This document shows positions 6,384 to 9,906 of a stretch of 9,906 nucleotides of DNA, piece by piece. Position numbers and translations under genes: made by a program. The first letter of the stretch is position 1. Every line of letters starts with the position of its first letter. The DNA comes from Bacillota bacterium (GTDB lineage Bacteria > Bacillota_A > Clostridia > Clostridiales > Clostridiaceae). Under the pieces are notes generated by a model that did not search any database, was not told the origin of the DNA, and worked only from the letters and a program-made list of their open reading frames with translations. Location of the stretch: the NCBI GenBank assembly GCA_021780795.1, contig JAJXYA010000386.1, positions 1-9,906 on the forward strand. Reading direction: 5' to 3'.

Positions 6384-6582
6384 TAGAAGTGTAGTGAAGA
6401 GATTAAATAATGTTATGCTAAAATTTATAGATTTCAAAGCAAATATATTTTATAGTATCTGAGAAAAATTTGTAAAAATTGTACAATTGCTAAAAAAGAT
6501 ATAAATTAAAAGAAGTTAGCATACTCCTTGAATTTGAGAGGGGGGACAATCTTTACGCAAAACAAATTTCTACGCGTATTAG
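6384..6582. other. AT-rich stretch ending at the second rlmD junction; short repeats
   Basis: No gene is seen. A purine-rich block (GAGAGGGGGGACA, 6535-6547) resembles a strong ribosome binding site but no ATG follows in range. TACGC at 6554-6558 recurs inside the palindrome TACGCGTA (6571-6578), about 25 bases before the candidate right attachment core. If an integrated element ends here, these could be its terminal recombinase-binding repeats. Confidence 0.3.
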
Positions 6583-7023
6583 TATCATTATATTATCACA
6601 ACACATGTGGATACGGTAGTTCTTTTGTTCCAACAAAAGCCAAGTGATCGAATTGCAGTTGATTTGGATTTGGATGAGTTGGATGTTACGTCTGCTGAAA
6701 CGAAAGCGACTTATGCTGAGATTAAGGATTATGTTTTGAAAGAGCATGGACTTAAGGTTTCTAATCTGTATATTTCACAGGTAAAAAGAAAATGTGGATT
6801 GGAAGTTGGGGAGAATTATAACCTGGCTAAGTCTGAAGATGCGAAGCAACCCAATTGTCCGGAAGAGAAGGAAAAGGCGAATGCGCAAGTTATATTTGAT
6901 GAGCCAGAAGATGAAGGCTATCTTGTGAGATTGGCAAGAGAAGAGCCAGCAAATTATGTATCATATGCTTTGAAGCCGGATGGGTTGCAGGAGTATGTGG
7001 ACGCGATGAATGTGTTTAATTAG
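6583..7023 (+). pseudogene. Displaced rlmD 3' end with C-terminal tail domain
   Basis: Open from a TAG at 6580-6582. From 6601 it reads THVDTVVLL, the standard ending of RlmD/TrmA proteins, then QQKPSDRIAVDLDLDELD and a tail SAETKATYAEIKDYVLKEHG, LKVSNLYISQVKRKCGLE, NYNLAKSEDAKQPNCPEEKEKA. I know this tail as an extension of RlmD-type proteins in Clostridia; it has a helix-turn-helix-like look but no assigned function. The methyltransferase core is absent and the GTG at 6607 has no ribosome binding site, so it is a stranded 3' fragment. After EKEKA the usual short ending (A-x(n)-HFGMI) is replaced by about 42 residues (NAQVIFDEPEDEGYLVRLAR onwards, ending DAMNVFN) that I do not recognise. GC content resembles the rlmD piece at the window start, not the DNA between. 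Confidence 0.7.
6603..6608 (+). other. Candidate attachment-site core (right), ACATGT
   Basis: ACATGT in the His-Val codons of the displaced rlmD tail (ACA CAT GTG), matching the hexamer at 216-221 in sequence, frame and encoded residues. It marks the point where rlmD-like coding begins again after about 6.4 kb of accessory DNA. The core length and the recombinase are unknown. Confidence 0.35.
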
Positions 7024-7029
7024 TTTGTG

Positions 7030-7061
7030 AAAGAGTCAGTTGATATCAGCTGGCTCTTTTT
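7030..7061 (+). terminator. Rho-independent terminator after the displaced rlmD tail
   Basis: AAAGAGTCAGTTGAT (7030-7044) pairs over its full length with ATCAGCTGGCTCTTT (7045-7059), including two G-U pairs, and the Ts continue to 7061. It stands 6 bases after the tail's stop codon and is probably the native terminator of the original rlmD gene. Confidence 0.8.
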
Positions 7062-7151
7062 AAAATTATGGATGAAATATATGGTATTTTTTTATATAAT
7101 TAAAATGTAGGAGTTTAACATTAAATAGATCATAGATTGTGGGGGAAGTAT

Positions 7152-7320
7152 ATGATAAAAGTATTTTTAGTCCGACATGCAGAGCCTGAACATGATTGGG
7201 AAGATGATAGAACAAGACCATTAACTGCGGAAGGAAAAATGGATTCTAAGTCTGTGAAGAGTTTTTTGAAGGATAAAAAAATAGACTGTTTTTATAGTAG
7301 TCCATATTGCAAAGTTTATA
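7152..7320 (+). pseudogene. Histidine phosphatase (phosphoglycerate-mutase-like), disrupted by IS21 element
   Basis: The N-terminal ~56 codons of a histidine-phosphatase-superfamily protein. IKVFLVRHAEPEHDWEDD carries the RHG-type motif (here RHA) with the phospho-accepting His9, TRPLTAEG is the family's second signature, and IDCFYSSPY precedes the expected conserved Arg/Thr helix. Members are near 180-200 residues. Translation runs on into the insertion element and stops at 7341-7343. GGGGGAAG at 7140-7147 supports ATG 7152. TATAAT at 7095-7100 may be its -10. The last bases of the window, after the element, read ATT GAC T, in frame with the broken gene and compatible with the I-D-T that often follows in this family, so the rest of the gene probably continues past the window end. 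Confidence 0.8.
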
Positions 7321-7375
7321 ATAAGAATGTAGGAAAAATATGAAATAAAAATGTCGTAAAACCTACATTCTTATT
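7320..7375 (+). repeat. IS21 left end, internally palindromic
   Basis: AATAAGAATGTAGG (7320-7333) is the exact reverse complement of CCTACATTCTTATT (7362-7375), separated by 28 bases. The whole block is matched in inverted orientation by the right end. TTGTAT (7376-7381) beside it, with TACACT (7399-7404) 17 bases on, may be the promoter of istA. Confidence 0.75.
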
Positions 7376-7424
7376 TTGTATTTATAGATATATATTGATA
7401 CACTCTTTAAGGGGGTGAATCAGT

Positions 7425-9086
7425 ATGAACTGCAACTTACAAGGAGAACTGACAATTATGGATAACTTTGATATTAAACCAAACTACGCAGCTCTCGGCA
7501 GAAAATATAGTATGGATTGGAGGACAGTTAAAAAATATCATGAAGGATATAAGGGAAAGCCTAAAAACAGGAATAAATCCAGCAGGCTTGATTCTTTTAA
7601 AAATGAAATTAAAGATAAACTCAAGATAAAGAGAGTAACAGTTAGAGGAGTCTATGAGTTTATGATAAAAAAATATGGTATCGCTAATATAGGATCTTAC
7701 ACAAATTTTATAGCTTATGTTAAAAAGCACAAGCTCAAAGATGGTAATAAATCAGAGGGGCATCCACGAGTTGAGACACTACCTGGTGTGCAAGCACAGG
7801 TAGATTGGAAGGAGGATATAACAATAGTCTCTAGATATAGAGAGATATTTATTATCAATGTATTTCATATGGTGTTAAGTTTTTCAAGATACAGTCATCT
7901 AGAATTATCAATACAGAAAAGAACAGATGATGTCTACAGAGGTATGATAAATAGTTTTGAGGCTTTTGGAGGAGTACCAGAAGAGATTCTTTTTGACAAC
8001 ATGTCAACAGTTGCTAATACTCATGGCAAGCATAAAAAGCCAACTACGGGGATATCAAAGCTAGCAAAAGATTTTAACTTTAAAATTAGGTTGTGTGCTA
8101 CAAGAGCACCACAAACAAAGGGTTCTGTAGAAGCAAAAAACAAAGTAATAGATTGGATCAGACCTTATGAGGGAGAGTTTGAAGATTTAGGTGATCTTAT
8201 CAAAATCATAAAAAATATAAATTCAGATATGAACATAAATGTTAATGAAGATATAGGAATATCTCCCACAGCATTATTCTACAAAGAAAAAGAGTATCTT
8301 CAATCATTGCCATCTCGTGCAATCATAGAACACTATCTGCGCCCAAACAGTTACCGTGTATCTAATGAAGCTCTAATACGATATGGTAATAGTAAATACT
8401 CTGTGGATTCAAAACTCATTAACGAGGAAGTAACCGTAGATACACTCGAAAATAACCTTTATATCTATTATAAAGGAAAACTTGTTACTTATCATCCACT
8501 TAGTGAAAAAAAGATTAATTATAAACCAGAACATTATGAAAATCTGATGAAAGGAAAAGTAAAAGATACCGATATGAGTGAAAGAATAGAAGAGAACTTA
8601 AGAATAATGGATGCATTGCTTGATATGCGTAAGGTTGAAGTATCTTCTATAGAAGCCACTAAGTCTGCAGATGCACTTATAGCTTATATAAATCAAAATA
8701 GCTGTGGCAGATGGGTTATAAATAATTATAGACATCTTTCCGCTTCTGACAAGCTTATATTTATAAAAAATATGAACAAAGTGCTACCTTATGTAAAAAA
8801 CAAAGATGCATTTATCGAAAGAATTAAATATTCCATGAAGGAAAACCTTTGCAAAACTATAGATTTTGACTGTTATGTCAATGATTTTATGGCTACTGCA
8901 AAATACGAATGTGTACTTTCAGATGAAGGCTATGAAATAATACATAAAAGGTATGCGAAAGAAATAAATCAATTTTTAAAGGATATGGGAAAACAATATG
9001 CTACCGAGAATGAAGCTGAAAATAATGATTTAGATTTCAGCTTAGATTCAGAAATATCATGTAAGGAGGTTAAATCTTATGAATAA
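7425..9086 (+). CDS. istA: IS21-family transposase IstA
   Basis: DDE-type transposase of 553 residues that binds the element ends and carries out strand transfer with IstB. An N-terminal helix-turn-helix lies at about 20-38 (NYAALGRKYSMDWRTVKKY). The RNase-H-like core has the three expected carboxylates: D127 in GVQAQVDWKED, D191 in EILFDNMST and E236 in APQTKGSVEAKNK. The region after 300 carries the Mu-type beta-barrel-like segment (YLRPNSYRVSNEALIRYGNS, then KYSVDSKLINEEV). Length fits the family (about 400-560). GGGGGTG at 7411-7417 is well placed for ATG 7425; ATG 7458 is an alternative start that would still keep the HTH. The end overlaps istB by 8 bases. The catalytic triad is intact, so it is probably functional. 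Confidence 0.95.
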   Translation: MNCNLQGELTIMDNFDIKPNYAALGRKYSMDWRTVKKYHEGYKGKPKNRNKSSRLDSFKNEIKDKLKIKRVTVRGVYEFMIKKYGIANIGSYTNFIAYVKKHKLKDGNKSEGHPRVETLPGVQAQVDWKEDITIVSRYREIFIINVFHMVLSFSRYSHLELSIQKRTDDVYRGMINSFEAFGGVPEEILFDNMSTVANTHGKHKKPTTGISKLAKDFNFKIRLCATRAPQTKGSVEAKNKVIDWIRPYEGEFEDLGDLIKIIKNINSDMNINVNEDIGISPTALFYKEKEYLQSLPSRAIIEHYLRPNSYRVSNEALIRYGNSKYSVDSKLINEEVTVDTLENNLYIYYKGKLVTYHPLSEKKINYKPEHYENLMKGKVKDTDMSERIEENLRIMDALLDMRKVEVSSIEATKSADALIAYINQNSCGRWVINNYRHLSASDKLIFIKNMNKVLPYVKNKDAFIERIKYSMKENLCKTIDFDCYVNDFMATAKYECVLSDEGYEIIHKRYAKEINQFLKDMGKQYATENEAENNDLDFSLDSEISCKEVKSYE

Positions 9087-9837
9087 TTACAATGCTCTAA
9101 TAAATAATCTTGAAGAGCTTGAATTAAACAGAATAAGAGAAAATTTAGACAGTTACTTAGACTTTATAGCAGATGGCACCAAAACAGCAGTAGATGCATT
9201 TTATGAATTAAGTATGATGGAAGTAAAGTTCAGAAAAGAACAAGCTATAACCGGATGTGTAAAAGTTGCAAACTTTCCATTTATAAAAGAAATTAATGAG
9301 TTTGATTTTATATTTCAGCCATCAATAGATAAAAATAAGATAATGGATTTGATGACACTTAGGTTTATAGAAAATAGTGAGAATATTATATTTTGTGGTA
9401 CTCCAGGTGTTGGGAAAACTAATCTATCAGTATCAATAGGTATAGCTGCTGCAAAGCAAAGATACTGTGTTTACTTCATTACATTTCAAGATCTAATTTC
9501 ACAGTTAAAGAAAGCTGCATCTGAAAATCGACTTGATGCACGAATAAAGTGGTTTTGCAGGTATAAGCTTTTAATTATTGACGAACTTGGATATCAAAGA
9601 ATGGATACAGATTCAGCAAATCTGTTTTTCAACCTTATATCAAAGAGATATGAAAAATCTTCAACAATAATAACAACAAACAGTCCATTTTCAAAATGGG
9701 CAGATATTTTTCAAGAGCCTGTGCTTACTAATGCACTATTAGACCGTTTACTGCATCATTGCTCAGTTTTGAATATAAATGGTCCGTCATACAGGCTTAA
9801 GGAACAGATGCAGTATATGACTGAAGATGCATCATAA
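9079..9837 (+). CDS. istB: IS21-family ATPase IstB (transposition helper)
   Basis: DnaC/AAA+-type ATPase of 252 residues that assembles on DNA and chooses the target for IstA. Walker A GTPGVGKT (107-114), Walker B LLIIDELGY (164-172), sensor-1 TTN (199-201) and the arginine-finger region LLDRLLHH (220-227) are all present. The N-terminal helical domain (1-90) is the IstA-contact part in this family. AAGGAGG at 9063-9069, inside istA, precedes ATG 9079, and the two frames overlap by 8 bases, so translation is probably coupled. Length is normal (about 250) and no damage is visible. Confidence 0.95.
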   Translation: MNNYNALINNLEELELNRIRENLDSYLDFIADGTKTAVDAFYELSMMEVKFRKEQAITGCVKVANFPFIKEINEFDFIFQPSIDKNKIMDLMTLRFIENSENIIFCGTPGVGKTNLSVSIGIAAAKQRYCVYFITFQDLISQLKKAASENRLDARIKWFCRYKLLIIDELGYQRMDTDSANLFFNLISKRYEKSSTIITTNSPFSKWADIFQEPVLTNALLDRLLHHCSVLNINGPSYRLKEQMQYMTEDAS

Positions 9838-9845
9838 AATACAAA

Positions 9846-9899
9846 ATAAAAATGTAGGTTTTCATACATATTTATTTTGTATAAAACCTACATTTTTAT
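9846..9899 (+). repeat. IS21 right end, internally palindromic (hairpin after istB)
   Basis: ATAAAAATGTAGGTTTT (9846-9862) is the exact reverse complement of 9883-9899, with a 20-base loop. A second, overlapping pair joins 9839-9850 to 9871-9882 (ATACAAAATAAA and its complement). It mirrors the left end and, as RNA, could also stop transcription from istB. Confidence 0.75.
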
Positions 9900-9906
9900 A
9901 TTGACT

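Larger units (their letters stand above)
7321..9899 (+). mobile_element. IS21-family insertion sequence (istA-istB with terminal repeats)
   Basis: A complete element of about 2.58 kb with two overlapping genes, istA and istB, and related ends in inverted orientation. Reading inward from each side, the outer 60 bases match at about 48 positions: 12 of 13, then 17 of 27, then 19 of 20. The conserved blocks are ATAAxAATGTAGG and ACCTACATTxTTATTTTGTA. The exact tips are ambiguous. TTTATA occurs at 7315-7320 and at 9895-9900, so a 6-bp target duplication is possible, within the 4-8 bp usual for IS21; in that case the right tip would be 9894. It interrupts the histidine-phosphatase gene. All parts look intact, so the element may still be active. 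Confidence 0.85.

Noticed and set aside
7321..7374. Paired repeats at the IS ends considered as a CRISPR or stand-alone miniature element
   Set aside because: There are only two copies per end, inverted, and they match the opposite end of an element with istA and istB, so they are its termini.
7437..7730. 97-codon minus-strand ORF in the start of istA
   Set aside because: It is the antisense of the IstA N-terminal domain and shows no domain.
1..9906. tRNA or rRNA genes
   Set aside because: Reading both strands by eye I saw no tRNA cloverleaf with a conserved T-arm and no rRNA signature; a covariance search was not possible.

Overview
The window is AT-rich DNA with strong AGGAGG-type ribosome binding sites and Clostridia-type protein families, so the source is most likely a low-GC Firmicute (class Clostridia). 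The style of the rlmD tail suggests Lachnospiraceae or a relative; this is inference from family recognition, not a database result.

Layout. (a) Positions 1-264 are the catalytic C-terminus of an RlmD/RumA 23S rRNA uracil-C5-methyltransferase. (b) Positions 265-1830 are a gene graveyard: a truncated HigB-type toxin with a doubly frameshifted HigA-type antitoxin and a strong terminator, a 44-codon membrane peptide, a possible DUF2000 scrap, an alpha/beta-hydrolase fragment on the minus strand and a small unrecognised minus-strand ORF. (c) Positions 2024-5510 hold the one intact native module: response regulator, ABC ATPase, ABC-2-like permease and sensor kinase, all on the plus strand. An 11-bp-periodic direct-repeat operator lies between the regulator and the transporter. 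The organisation is that of a peptide-antibiotic sensing and export (immunity/detoxification) system. (d) Positions 5661-6383 are the C-terminal two thirds of an FtsX/MacB-type permease without its start. (e) Positions 6583-7023 are a second, displaced rlmD-type 3' end, beginning at the same His-Val codons where the first copy ends, followed by a terminator. (f) Positions 7152-7320 are the first ~56 codons of a histidine-phosphatase gene, broken by a complete IS21-family element (istA, istB, imperfect ~60-bp ends) that fills the rest of the window.

Reading of the whole. The two rlmD tails bracket about 6.4 kb of lower-GC accessory DNA and share the hexamer ACATGT in the same His-Val codon context. 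This fits integration of a mobile element in the 3' end of rlmD, a known integration site for streptococcal ICEs, with the element supplying a replacement 3' end and pushing the native tail to the far side. No integrase or complete conjugation gene remains in view, so this would be a decayed remnant carrying a peptide-resistance module. In that module the kinase would sense a peptide, the regulator would bind the direct repeats, and the ATPase-permease pair would remove the peptide from the membrane. The IS21 insertion is a separate event outside the putative island.
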